The notes: generated by a model from the letters alone, not told the origin. A stretch of DNA of 58,026 nt from Gammaproteobacteria bacterium (GCA_003137095.1 PLET01000122.1:4883-62908); one strand, 5' to 3'; positions 45,490 to 53,950 are shown, counted from the stretch's first letter. Numbers and translations: made by a program.

Positions 45490-46323
45490 GTGGCCCAGAT
45501 CGTCGGAGCCATCACCACCTCGCACGTGCCCGCCATCGGCCGCGCCATGGCCAAGGGCCTCGAACAGGACGCCTACTGGAAGCCCTTCTTCGACGGCTTT
45601 CCACCGGTGCGCGATTGGCTCGCCGAGGTCCTTCCGGACGTCGCCATCGTCATCTACAACGATCACGGCCTGAATTTCTTCCTGGACAAGATGCCCACCT
45701 TTGCGGTGGGCGCGGCGTCCGAGTATCGCAATGCCGATGAGGGCTGGGGCATTCCCACCGTGCCCGCGTTCCGCGGCGATCCGGCGCTCTCCTGGCATCT
45801 GATCGAGTCATTGATCGCCGACGATTTCGACCTGACCACCTGCCAGGAGATGCTGGTCGACCACGCCTTCACCCTGCCGCTGGCGCTGTGCTGGCCCGAT
45901 CACCGCTGGCCGGTGCGCACCGTGCCCGTGTGCATCAACACGGTACAATCGCCGCTGCCCTCGGCGAAGCGCTGCTATCGCCTCGGGCAGGCCATCGGCC
46001 GCGCGGTCGCCTCCTGGCACAGCGACGACAAGGTGCTGATCGTGGGCACCGGCGGCCTCTCGCACCAGCTCGACGGCACCCGCGCCGGCTTCATCAACAA
46101 GCCATTCGACCTCGAGTTCATGGACAGCATGACGCGCGATCCGACCTGGGCCACGCAGTATTCAACCGCCGAGCTCATTGAGCGCGCCGGCACCCAGGGA
46201 ATCGAGCTGCTCAATTGGCTGGTGGCACGCGGCGCGCTGCCCCGCAGCGCACGCAAGCTGCATTCGAACTACCACATCCCCATCTCCAACACCGCCTCCG
46301 GGCTGATGCTGCTGGCCGCCTAG
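45490..46323 (+). CDS. ligB: Extradiol dioxygenase large subunit (LigB-like, protocatechuate 4,5-dioxygenase beta)
   Basis: LigB carries the non-haem Fe(II) that cleaves catechol rings next to the two hydroxyls. The 277-residue length is normal. Iron ligands are H12 in TTSHVPAIG, the histidine in IYNDHGLNFF, and a C-terminal Glu region; GTGGLSHQLDG holds the catalytic-base histidine region. Following ring opening by LigAB would normally need LigC and LigI, which are not in the window. The operon P450-ligA-ligB ends here. Confidence 0.92.
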   Translation: MAQIVGAITTSHVPAIGRAMAKGLEQDAYWKPFFDGFPPVRDWLAEVLPDVAIVIYNDHGLNFFLDKMPTFAVGAASEYRNADEGWGIPTVPAFRGDPALSWHLIESLIADDFDLTTCQEMLVDHAFTLPLALCWPDHRWPVRTVPVCINTVQSPLPSAKRCYRLGQAIGRAVASWHSDDKVLIVGTGGLSHQLDGTRAGFINKPFDLEFMDSMTRDPTWATQYSTAELIERAGTQGIELLNWLVARGALPRSARKLHSNYHIPISNTASGLMLLAA

Positions 46324-46400
46324 GCCGGCGGGCGCGCCGGACTCGGACGGTCACGGGGGTTGGGATTGGCGGGCGTCGCCCGCCCGGTTTATGCTGCGTC

Positions 46401-48065
46401 ATGCGCATCCCCACACCCCGTCGATATCATCTGCTCGTCGCGGCCGGCCTCATCGGCACCGCATTGGCCGCACCGTCGGCGACGCCGGCCGCCGCCGAAG
46501 CCGACATCGCGGCGCAGCTCGCCAAGTTCCACGCGGTGCACATGTGGTTCGACAGCTCCTCGCTCACCCCGCGGCAGCGCCAGCTCGTCGGCAAGCTGGC
46601 CGAGGCCACCCATGAGCTCGATGATTTGTTCTGGGAACAAAGCGATCCGGACGGCTACCGGCTGTATCGCAAGCTTGGATCCAGCAAGGCCCCGGCGGAC
46701 CGTCAGCTGCGCCGGCTGCTGGTCATCAACGGCGGCCGCTATGACCTCATCCGCGAAAACGCGCCCTTCGCCGGGGCCGGCCCCCGTCCGCCCGGCGCCA
46801 ATCTCTATCCCACGGATCTGACGCGCGCCGAATTCGACGCCTATGTGGCCAAGCATCCCGGCCAGAAGGCCGCGCTCTACGATCCTTACACGGTGGTGCG
46901 CCGCGAGGGCCACGCGCTCATCGCCATCCCCTATCACGTCGCCTACCAGAAATGGCTCGAACCCATGAGCAAGGCGCTGCGCGAAGCCGCCGATCTGTCC
47001 GATGATCCGGCGTTTGCGAAATTTCTGCGACTGCGGGCCGATGCGCTGATGACCGACGATTTTTTTCAGAGCGATCTTGCGTGGCTGGACCTGCGCAATC
47101 CGCCGGTCGACGTGATCTTCGCGCCCTATGAAACCTACCTCGACGACTTTCTCGGGGTGAAGGCCTCCTACGGCGCTGCCGTGCTGGTGCGCAACGACGT
47201 CGAGAGCCGCAAGCTCGATGTGTTCCAGAAATACGTCGCCGACATCCAGGACGCGCTGCCGCTCGACAAACCCGATCGCCCCTCGAAGAAGGGCCTGCTC
47301 TCCCCCATGGAGGTCATGGATTCGCCGCTGCGCGGCGGCGACCTGCGCCACGGCTACCAGGCCGTCGCGGATAACCTGCCGAATGATCCGCGGGTGCACG
47401 AGCAAAAGGGCTCGAAGAAGATTTTCTTCAAGAACTACATGGACGCCCGCGTCGAGTACGTCATCCTGCCCATCGCCAAACAGCTGCTCAAGGAGGATCA
47501 GGCCGCGCTCGCGAGCGCGGACGGCTATCTCACCGACACGCTCATGCACGAGATCTCGCACGGACTGGGACCCGCCTTTGCGCGCACCGCCGCCGGCAAG
47601 ACGGATATCCGCGCCGCCATCGGCCCGCAGTTCTCCGGTCTGGAGGAAGCCAAGGCGGACGTCGTCGGCCTGTACGGCCTGAAGTGGCTGGTCGATCACG
47701 GCCACTATCCCGCGGCTAAATTACCCGAATGCTATGCCTCGGATCTCGCCGGCATCTTCCGCACCGTGCGCTTCGGCGTCGCCGAGGCCCATGGCCGCGC
47801 CGAAATCATGGAATTCAATTTTTACGTCGAGCGCGGCGCCATCACCTATGACGCCGCCACGGGACGCTACGCCATGGACTTCGCCGCCATGCCCGCGGCG
47901 GTGGCGGCGCTCGCCAAGGAACTCCTGGTCCAGGAAGCCAGCGGCGATCGCGCCCGCGTCGAGGCCTGGTTCGCGAAGTACGGCACGCTGCCCCCACAGG
48001 TGGCCAAGGCCCTCGAGAAGGTGCGCGACGTCCCGGTCGACATCGATCCGGTATCGGATCTTTGA
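46401..48065 (+). CDS. M49-like (dipeptidyl-peptidase III-related) zinc metallopeptidase, exported
   Basis: The 554-residue protein has an N-terminal signal (about 1-30) and then a DPP III-like fold. The zinc motif is H383-E-I-S-H387, with the third ligand in the EEAKADVVGLYGLKWL block at E415/E416, 28 residues on. Classical DPP III has HExxxH, with one residue more; here it is plain HExxH. The family cleaves dipeptides from peptide N termini, but other members are annotated merely as zinc hydrolases. ATG 46401 starts a good signal peptide; the longer frame overlaps ligB. Confidence 0.8.
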   Translation: MRIPTPRRYHLLVAAGLIGTALAAPSATPAAAEADIAAQLAKFHAVHMWFDSSSLTPRQRQLVGKLAEATHELDDLFWEQSDPDGYRLYRKLGSSKAPADRQLRRLLVINGGRYDLIRENAPFAGAGPRPPGANLYPTDLTRAEFDAYVAKHPGQKAALYDPYTVVRREGHALIAIPYHVAYQKWLEPMSKALREAADLSDDPAFAKFLRLRADALMTDDFFQSDLAWLDLRNPPVDVIFAPYETYLDDFLGVKASYGAAVLVRNDVESRKLDVFQKYVADIQDALPLDKPDRPSKKGLLSPMEVMDSPLRGGDLRHGYQAVADNLPNDPRVHEQKGSKKIFFKNYMDARVEYVILPIAKQLLKEDQAALASADGYLTDTLMHEISHGLGPAFARTAAGKTDIRAAIGPQFSGLEEAKADVVGLYGLKWLVDHGHYPAAKLPECYASDLAGIFRTVRFGVAEAHGRAEIMEFNFYVERGAITYDAATGRYAMDFAAMPAAVAALAKELLVQEASGDRARVEAWFAKYGTLPPQVAKALEKVRDVPVDIDPVSDL

Positions 48066-48091
48066 CGCCGGCACGGCACTTGGCGTATTAT
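48062..48091 (+). promoter_or_regulatory. Sigma-70-type promoter of the ribbon-helix-helix cassette
   Basis: TTGACG (48062-48067) and TATTAT (48086-48091) are separated by 18 bases. The -35 overlaps the stop of the peptidase gene. The palindrome at 48089-48109 covers the end of the -10 and the expected start site. Confidence 0.65.
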
Positions 48092-48109
48092 GCACATGTG
48101 ATGTGCATA
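48089..48109. promoter_or_regulatory. Palindromic operator over the cassette promoter
   Basis: TATGCACAT (48089-48097) and ATGTGCATA (48101-48109) are perfect inverted repeats around GTG. The site covers the last bases of the -10 and the start of transcription, the usual position for a repressor site. The downstream ribbon-helix-helix protein is the likely binder. Confidence 0.65.
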
Positions 48110-48131
48110 CTCATACAAGGAGACATGGCTG

Positions 48132-48410
48132 ATGGCGGCAACTGAACGAATTCCGCTGCTGGTGACGCCGGCGCAAAAAACGCTGTTCACCAAGAAGGCC
48201 AAGGCGTCCAAGCTGACGGTCAACGAGTTCGTACGGCGCGCCGCCGAGATCTATGACCCGAGCGACGATGAAGAGCCCCTGTTGCGGCTGGTGGCCCAGG
48301 TCAAGCAGACCACGCGTGAGGCAACCGCCGCGCTGGACGCGGCGGTGAAGACCTGTGCCGAGTCGAATCGTCGCATTGCGGAGATGGAAGCGGCGCATAG
48401 GAAGAAGTGA
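48132..48410 (+). CDS. Ribbon-helix-helix-like protein with C-terminal helix
   Basis: I do not recognise the family. The 92-residue protein begins with a short strand (RIPLLVTP), then two helices (AQKTLFTKKAKASK, LTVNEFVRRAAEIY) that resemble a MetJ/Arc fold, followed by a long helix (LLRLVAQVKQTTREATAAL to the end). Such proteins are often dimeric repressors or antitoxins. AAGGAGA at 48117-48123 is the ribosome site; an upstream ATG at 48125 gives only six codons. The next gene follows without a gap. Confidence 0.7.
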   Translation: MAATERIPLLVTPAQKTLFTKKAKASKLTVNEFVRRAAEIYDPSDDEEPLLRLVAQVKQTTREATAALDAAVKTCAESNRRIAEMEAAHRKK

Positions 48411-48629
48411 ATGGGCATGACGGACAAGCTGTGGGATGCCTTCTCCACCGTCATCAAAATGAACGACAAAGTGATGGGTTTGGCGTCAACCGCGGTTGCC
48501 CAGCAGGCGAAGATCGAAGATCTGACGGCGCGCGTCATCCGCCTGGAAACAGCGTTGGAAATTGCGCTGTCCGGTCGTTCCACCGCCCCGCGCCGGCGAT
48601 TGCCCGGCCCCGACCAAGATCGATCCTGA
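48411..48629 (+). CDS. Small helical protein, partner of the ribbon-helix-helix gene
   Basis: I do not recognise it. The 72-residue protein has an amphipathic N-terminal part (DKLWDAFSTVIKMNDKVMG), then a coiled-coil-like helix (AQQAKIEDLTARVIRLETALEIAL) and a basic Pro/Arg tail. Its ATG abuts the stop codon of the upstream gene, so the two are translated together. It could be a partner or toxin of the ribbon-helix-helix protein, or a membrane-associated structural protein. Confidence 0.65.
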   Translation: MGMTDKLWDAFSTVIKMNDKVMGLASTAVAQQAKIEDLTARVIRLETALEIALSGRSTAPRRRLPGPDQDRS

Positions 48630-48659
48630 GCCCTGCGCATCGCGTGTTGCGCGCGGCCG

Positions 48660-49241
48660 TCAGCCGTCGGTGAGCCGCGCCACGAACATCAGGGGCGATG
48701 AGTTGCGCCCGCGGCAGGTGACCTGTTCGCCGGCCTTCGCCAGCAGCGCAAGGTCCCCCGTCTCGAGCAGCGCGTGCTCGCCCGCCTCGTTGCCGAGCAG
48801 CGCCGAACCCGCCACGCAAAACAGGACCAACTGCGTGCCGGATTCGGTCTGCAGCACCAGTGGTGCCCGCAGCCTTTCGACGCGCGCCCTCACGTCCGGC
48901 ATCGCAACCGATACCATCAGATTCAGATCCACGCAGCTGCCGCCGAGCAGCTCGCACCGGGTCGCCAGCGCGCCGTCGAACTCGGCGCTGTCGCCCGCCT
49001 CGCGCAGCAGCGCCTGCGTGCCGTCGGCGAAACAAAGTCGCACCCCCGCGCCGCGCAGCAGCACCATGTGGCGCCGATAGCCCGCAAAGTCGGAGAACGG
49101 CCCCGATGCGTCGATCTGCGCCACGCTCAGGCGCCAACGAAATGGCTCGCCGCTCGCCGGCACGCGCAGCGCCTCGTGCGTGATGCCGCCGCCGTTCTTC
49201 CAGGGCGTGGCCCTGAAGGAGGACTTGCGCAGTATCTGCAT
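48660..49241 (-). CDS. hutD: HutD/Ves-family cupin
   Basis: HutD is a conserved bicupin of unsettled role that limits histidine utilisation in Pseudomonas (known of the family, from memory). The 193-residue protein begins with RATPWKNGGGITHEALRVP, the family signature, followed by FRWRLSVAQIDASGPFSDFAGYRRHMVLLRG (block cited, not a continuous quotation limit) and a second cupin half with GDLALLAKAGEQV. It lies about 20 kb from the other hut genes. Confidence 0.88.
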   Translation of the reverse strand: MQILRKSSFRATPWKNGGGITHEALRVPASGEPFRWRLSVAQIDASGPFSDFAGYRRHMVLLRGAGVRLCFADGTQALLREAGDSAEFDGALATRCELLGGSCVDLNLMVSVAMPDVRARVERLRAPLVLQTESGTQLVLFCVAGSALLGNEAGEHALLETGDLALLAKAGEQVTCRGRNSSPLMFVARLTDG

Positions 49242-49326
49242 GCGGCCATGTTAAGATTCGCCATCGCACAGCGCCAGCGCCCGGGCGTGAGACTGTAGCG
49301 GCCGGGCGTGAAACGGGAGAGGTCGA

Positions 49327-50052
49327 CTGGCCGCAAACACCACGCTGCTCGAGGCCAATCGCCGCTTCTATGATTCGCTGTGGTCCGGCGCGCGGCTCAT
49401 TGCCCCCGAACGCTTCAACACCTGGCCACTGGTCAGTTCACTGCTGCCGATCTCGGGGCGGCGACTGGAAGTGGCGCCCGGCCTGCGGCCGCGCCTGCCC
49501 ATCGCGGCCACCCATTGTCTGGACATCAGCCGGCCGGCGCTGGCGCAGCTCGCCGCTCACGGTGCGAATGCCGTGCAGGGCCTGGTGACCTCGCAGCCTT
49601 TCGCCGATGCCTCCTTCGATCTGGTATGTGCGCTCGACATCGTCGAGCACGTCGAGGACGAAGACGGCGCCCTGTCCGAGCTCGCGCGGGTGACGTCACC
49701 CGGCGGCACGCTGCTCATCTCCACGCCGCTGCATCCCTCGCGCTGGAACGCCTTCGACGATTTCGTCGGCCACAAGCGGCGCTATGAGCCGGCGCGGCTG
49801 CTGTCGAAGCTCGCACAGCATGGGCTTTCCCTGCAGTCGAGCGCCGCCTTCGGTATGCAGCCGCGCTCATCGCGGCTGCTCGACATCGGGATGTGGTGGC
49901 TCACGCATCACCGCGAGCGCGCCCTGTGGTGGTACAACCGTGCCTTCATGCCCATCGGCCTGGCCCGGCAGAAGAAGCTGCATCTCGCACCCGGCCTCAT
50001 CCCCACCGACGCGGTCGATGAAATCCTGATGGTTTGCCGCAGAGACGCCTGA
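49327..50052 (+). CDS. SAM-dependent methyltransferase, apparent CTG start
   Basis: The 241-residue protein has SAM motif I as LEVAPGLRPRLPI, then FDLVCALDIVEHVED and ARVTSPGGTLLIST, typical of class I methyltransferases. Homology clearly starts before motif I (ANRRFYDSLWSGARLI, then PLVSSLLPISGRR). No ATG, GTG or TTG exists in frame between the stop at 49309 and GTG 49471, which would cut motif I. CTG at 49327 follows GGGAGA (49315-49320) at good spacing and is the best start. Its substrate is unknown. Confidence 0.75.
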   Translation: MAANTTLLEANRRFYDSLWSGARLIAPERFNTWPLVSSLLPISGRRLEVAPGLRPRLPIAATHCLDISRPALAQLAAHGANAVQGLVTSQPFADASFDLVCALDIVEHVEDEDGALSELARVTSPGGTLLISTPLHPSRWNAFDDFVGHKRRYEPARLLSKLAQHGLSLQSSAAFGMQPRSSRLLDIGMWWLTHHRERALWWYNRAFMPIGLARQKKLHLAPGLIPTDAVDEILMVCRRDA

Positions 50053-50070
50053 ACCGCCGCCAGGAGACTC

Positions 50071-50535
50071 CTACCCGCCGGTGTTCGGCAGATTGATGAT
50101 CTTCCACCCCGCATCGGTCTTCACGGCGTAATCCGTCTCCTCGGTCTTGGTGCCGTCGGCCGCCACGCAGCTCTCCAGCACCGGCACCAGACCCGGGCGC
50201 TTGGGCGCCTGCTCCGTGAAATCGCACTTCAGCTTGGAGCGGTCCGGAAATCCCTTCGCGGCGATCTCGCCGCGAAAGCCCGCCTCGATCTCGCGGTGCA
50301 GCCGTCGAGTCATGTCCGGGTCGGCCTGGAAATTCGGATTCTCGAGTTCCATGGCATGCATGATCTCGTGCGCCTCCGCATCGAAATCCCGGGACGCGAC
50401 CGCCGCGTCGAGGTCCTTGGCTGCGTACGCGGCCTCCAGCGATTTCAGCGCGGCGGCGGGGGTCGAGAAATCGGCCGCAAACGCGACGCCGAGCGTGCCC
50501 ATTCCCGCGACGAGAACCATGAAGGTGTGACGCAA
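50071..50535 (-). CDS. Small secreted protein of unknown function
   Basis: I do not recognise the family; the compact layout resembles small NTF2-like or DUF-type proteins. The 154-residue protein has a signal peptide (FMVLVAGMGTLGVAFA, cleavage after AAD region) and a mature part with two predicted helices (TPAAALKSLEAAYAAKDLDA, DAEAHEIMHAME) followed by strands (LKCDFTEQAP, TDYAVKTDAGWKII). The start is TTG 50535 with GGGAG upstream; ATG 50571 is an in-frame alternative. Nothing in the context assigns a job. Confidence 0.6.
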   Translation of the reverse strand: MRHTFMVLVAGMGTLGVAFAADFSTPAAALKSLEAAYAAKDLDAAVASRDFDAEAHEIMHAMELENPNFQADPDMTRRLHREIEAGFRGEIAAKGFPDRSKLKCDFTEQAPKRPGLVPVLESCVAADGTKTEETDYAVKTDAGWKIINLPNTGG

Positions 50536-50706
50536 TGCCCTGCTCCCTTGCGAATGGAATATGGTATCCATAACCGCAGCGGCTTGCACCTGGCGCGTTT
50601 CCCAACTCGGCAGCAGCCTGCTGCGATGCCGCCACGGCCCGAGCGACAAATCGCGGGACGCCCCAGATGGTCGCGCTGGTCGATGAGGCGGTGAATCCGC
50701 GGGGTG

Positions 50707-51069
50707 TCAAAATTTCTTGCTGGCCTCGTGACAGGTCCACGCCGCGTGCGCCGGCTCGTCCACCCTGAGCCAGCCAGTCACCCGGTTCAGCGTCCAGGTA
50801 TGGGCGAACGCGGGATGATCCGCGGTTTTTGGCACGGCGTTCGACCAGCTGATGGTCTGGTCGGTGAAGACCGCCGCGACGGTATAGAGCGTGCCGAACA
50901 GAACCTCGGTGACCGTTCTTTGTTCGTAATCGATCACGAAGGAAACCGGCGTGTAGAGCTTGCTTTCGCAAGCCAGCTGCAGTGTTCTCGCCCCGGCCGG
51001 CGCCGCAATCAATGCGCATGCCAAGGGTGCCAGGGCGGCTCGCAAATTCACGCGGAGAATGGCGTTCAC
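50707..51069 (-). CDS. Small secreted protein of unknown function
   Basis: I do not recognise it. The 120-residue protein has a signal peptide (LRAALAPLACALIAAPAGA) and a small mature domain with several strands (LYTPVSFVIDYEQRTVTEVL, HTWTLNRVTGWLRVD) and two cysteines (LACESK, WTCHEA) that could pair. GTG 51069 gives the best signal peptide; ATG 51105 is in frame but has its GGAG too close. Similar small periplasmic proteins are common. Confidence 0.55.
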   Translation of the reverse strand: MNAILRVNLRAALAPLACALIAAPAGARTLQLACESKLYTPVSFVIDYEQRTVTEVLFGTLYTVAAVFTDQTISWSNAVPKTADHPAFAHTWTLNRVTGWLRVDEPAHAAWTCHEASKKF

Positions 51070-51174
51070 GTGATTCTCGTCCCTGTAAACCCGTATCACC
51101 CGCATTCTCCGGTCATTTGCACTTCCGATCAATGGCAGCCGGCAGTCGTCAGCTGCCGGGCCCCATAGCCGACA

Positions 51175-52263
51175 TCATCGGTGTTGAGCGGCCGGCGCGC
51201 CGTTCGCGGCCGCCCCTTCAATGCCCAAAACGTGATCCAGTATTTCGACGGTATTGGCCAACACGAGGACGGTGAAACACAACACGAAGACGCCGAGCAG
51301 GATGGCGCCCAGGAAATCCGAGACTGTTGCCCTCATGGCCCAATGGTTGATACGGTCGAAAATTCCTGTGTAGCGGCCAAATAATGTATTGAGACCCGAC
51401 AGCATGCTGGCCAAGGCTGCCAGCCCCCTGGCGCGCCGCTCCACTCGAACCTGCAGCGCCTGCAGCCAGTCGGCATCGAGCCAGCCTTTCAGGACGGACG
51501 CATGGGCCTGGTGGTTCTTCAAGAGCGCCTCCAGCGCCTGCCGGTCTTCCTGACGGTTACCCAGCTTGCGCCGTTGCTTCAAAAACAATTGCGCGGCGCG
51601 CACGGAGAATTTGTCTTTGCCTGCCGCAGGCTGCTTTGCGGTCTGTTGCAATGACGTCAACCAATGACATGCCTCGACCCTTCGCTTGACGTTGTCGTGC
51701 AGCACCGAAAATCCATCGTAACGCCACGGTGCATCCAGCGGCCCCAATTCCTCGACCATTTTCATGAAGTCGGCCGGGGTGATTTCCCTCTCGTCGACCG
51801 CCTCCCGCAACAGGTACATGCAAAACCACGGCTGCTGATCCAGCGGAATCTCACCGCGCGCAGTGGCGCGGTTGAAGCTTTGCCAGGCGGCGATGAGCCC
51901 GTCACGCTGACGGGTAGATTCGAGGTCGTCGAGACGTTCGGTAAGCGCGAAGTCCAGGCGGCGTAATTCGGCTTGCAGCTGCTGCGCTTCGGTCGGCGCT
52001 GGCGGTTCCGGCCGTGGCTCGGATTCCCGGTGGGCATCCGCTGTTCCCTCCGATTGCGCACCGGAATCAACGGTCAATGTCTCCTCCTCTGCCTGCTCGA
52101 GTGCCGCCTCATAGGCGGCACGCAGCGCCATGAACGCCGCCGGGTCCGCCTCCACGTCGATGGCCCGCAGGCGGCGCACATAGGCGCGGCGGATGACAGT
52201 CTTGTCGCCCGTCCGGGTGATGCCCAGGGTCTCCCAGATGTCAGAAAGAGGATTCGTCGTCAT
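51175..52263 (-). CDS. J-like co-chaperone without HPD, HscC partner (DjlB/DjlC-like)
   Basis: The 362-residue protein has an N-terminal J-like segment (SDIWETLGITRTGDKTV, IRRAYVRRLRAID, AAFMALRAAYEAAL). The loop where J-domains carry HPD reads AIDVEADPAAF, so the HPD that stimulates Hsp70 ATPase is absent. A charged linker, a helical middle and one C-terminal transmembrane helix (ILLGVFVLCFTVLVLA) follow. In E. coli, HscC is flanked by DjlB/DjlC of the same sort. It overlaps the hscC end by 23 bases, so the two are co-translated. Confidence 0.8.
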   Translation of the reverse strand: MTTNPLSDIWETLGITRTGDKTVIRRAYVRRLRAIDVEADPAAFMALRAAYEAALEQAEEETLTVDSGAQSEGTADAHRESEPRPEPPAPTEAQQLQAELRRLDFALTERLDDLESTRQRDGLIAAWQSFNRATARGEIPLDQQPWFCMYLLREAVDEREITPADFMKMVEELGPLDAPWRYDGFSVLHDNVKRRVEACHWLTSLQQTAKQPAAGKDKFSVRAAQLFLKQRRKLGNRQEDRQALEALLKNHQAHASVLKGWLDADWLQALQVRVERRARGLAALASMLSGLNTLFGRYTGIFDRINHWAMRATVSDFLGAILLGVFVLCFTVLVLANTVEILDHVLGIEGAAANGAPAAQHR

Positions 52264-53950
52264 GTGAATCGAGCACTTTGCGCAGATGCTCTGCGGCGAC
52301 ACGGATCTGAGCCGGTGCCTGCCCATCGATTGCCGACAGGAATTCCGCCAACGCGGCTCCGATCAACACTCGTGTGCGGCCCAGGCGCTGTTCGAACAGC
52401 CGTTGCGCACGCGACAGCAGGGCGGCGTTGCCCGCATCGTCCCGGGGATTGAGCTTCAAAGCCGAGAGCTTTTCCAGCCGCTCGGCGACCTCTTGCGGCG
52501 ACAACGCACCGGGATTGCCCTCGATCACCACGCGCTGGGTCACGCCGGTTTTATCAACCGTGGCCTCGACCTCGAGTAACCCGCTGGGGTCGTAGGTGAA
52601 GCGCACGCCGACCCCAACCTCGCCCTCCCGCGCCGGCGGCAGACGCAGCTTCATCGTGCCGAGCTTGATGTTGTCCTTGACCAAGGGGGCCTCGCCCTGA
52701 AACACCTCGAGATTCAGGCTGGTCTGGTTGTCTTCGATGGTGGTCACCACCTTGACGCGGCTCGCAGGAATGACGGTGTTGCGTTCGATGATGGGCATGA
52801 ACAGTCCCGAGGTCCGGACCCCATCCTCACCCTTGTGGCTGACGCTGATTCCCAGGGTGAACGGCGCCACGTCGGTCATGACGACTTCTTCGAGGCCGGC
52901 GCTGCGCGCGATCAAGCCCGCGCTGACGGCGGCCCCCCGTGCGACCACCTCGTCGGGATTGATGTGGGACATCGGCATGCGACGGAACAGCCGGCCGATC
53001 ATCCGGCGCATCATCGGCATGCGCGTGGCGCCGCCGGCGAGAATCACCTGCGAGAGCGTGGCCGGATCGATCTTCGCGTCGTGCAGCGCGCGCTCGATGG
53101 GCAGGCGCACCCGGGCCAGTACCGGTTCGGACAAGTGCTCGAATTTCTCCCGGCTCATGCTCCAGGTCAGTGGCCGGTCCTGGTACACCAGGGCGAGTTC
53201 GGCCACATCGGCATCGCTCAATCGCCGTTTCGCGAGCTCCGCCTGCCGCCGTAGCGCCCCATGCACCGGTGCCCATTGCCCGATGGGCGGGATGCCCGCC
53301 GCCGAACCGGCCTCTTCCATGAACGCCGCAATGATGACGTCGTCGAAATTCTCGCCCCCCAGGAAGGTGTCGCCTGCCGTGGCACGCACTTCCATGACTC
53401 CCTCGAAGCAATGCAACAGCGACACATCGAAGGTACCGCCGCCCAGATCGACCACCATGACGTAGTGCTCGTCGGCGCCCAGGCCGATGCTATAGGCCAA
53501 TGCCGCAGCCGTGGGCTCGGTCAGCAATCGGCGCACCTCGAATCCCGCCAGCTTGCCGGCATTCTGCGTGGCCTTGCGCTGCAGGTCGTTGAAATACGCC
53601 GGCACCGTGATCACGGCCTCGGTGACGGGCTCGTCCAGCATCGCCTCGGCATCGGCCTTGAGCGAACGCAGTACCAGGGCCGATAATTCCTCGGGCCGAA
53701 AGTCCCTCTCACCCAGCGTCAACGCCCGGTTGGTGCCCATGTAGCGCTTGAACACCGACGCCGTACGTTGCGGATGGGTGGACAGGCGCTCCCGCGCAGC
53801 CTGTCCCACCAATAGGTCACCGCGTTCGTCCAGGCTCACCACCGACGGCGTCAGCACCTGCCCAATGGCATTCGGGATGAGCATGGACTCGCCATTTCGC
53901 CAGGTTGCCGCCAGGCTGTTGGTGGTTCCGAGATCAATGCCGATGATCAT
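52241..53950 (-). CDS. hscC: Hsp70-family chaperone HscC
   Basis: HscC is a specialised Hsp70 that works with DjlB/DjlC in E. coli. The 569-residue protein is shorter than DnaK (about 640). It has IGIDLGTTNSLAATW at the start, INEPTAAA-like RLLTEPTAAALAY, DLGGGTFDVSLL, and GATRMPMMRRMI (the phosphate-2 and adenosine blocks). A short substrate domain follows (VRFTYDPSGLLEVEAT) and a small lid. The J-like partner overlaps its end. Confidence 0.92.
   Translation of the reverse strand: MIIGIDLGTTNSLAATWRNGESMLIPNAIGQVLTPSVVSLDERGDLLVGQAARERLSTHPQRTASVFKRYMGTNRALTLGERDFRPEELSALVLRSLKADAEAMLDEPVTEAVITVPAYFNDLQRKATQNAGKLAGFEVRRLLTEPTAAALAYSIGLGADEHYVMVVDLGGGTFDVSLLHCFEGVMEVRATAGDTFLGGENFDDVIIAAFMEEAGSAAGIPPIGQWAPVHGALRRQAELAKRRLSDADVAELALVYQDRPLTWSMSREKFEHLSEPVLARVRLPIERALHDAKIDPATLSQVILAGGATRMPMMRRMIGRLFRRMPMSHINPDEVVARGAAVSAGLIARSAGLEEVVMTDVAPFTLGISVSHKGEDGVRTSGLFMPIIERNTVIPASRVKVVTTIEDNQTSLNLEVFQGEAPLVKDNIKLGTMKLRLPPAREGEVGVGVRFTYDPSGLLEVEATVDKTGVTQRVVIEGNPGALSPQEVAERLEKLSALKLNPRDDAGNAALLSRAQRLFEQRLGRTRVLIGAALAEFLSAIDGQAPAQIRVAAEHLRKVLDSHDDESSF

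Noticed and set aside
49281-49312. Two copies of CCGGGCGTGA before the methyltransferase
   Set aside because: Ten-base GC-rich repeats are expected by chance at this base composition; no regulator is linked.
50560-50572. Short palindrome TATGG-TAT-CCATA upstream of a small secreted-protein gene
   Set aside because: Arms are only 5 bases and nothing links it to a regulator; chance is likely.
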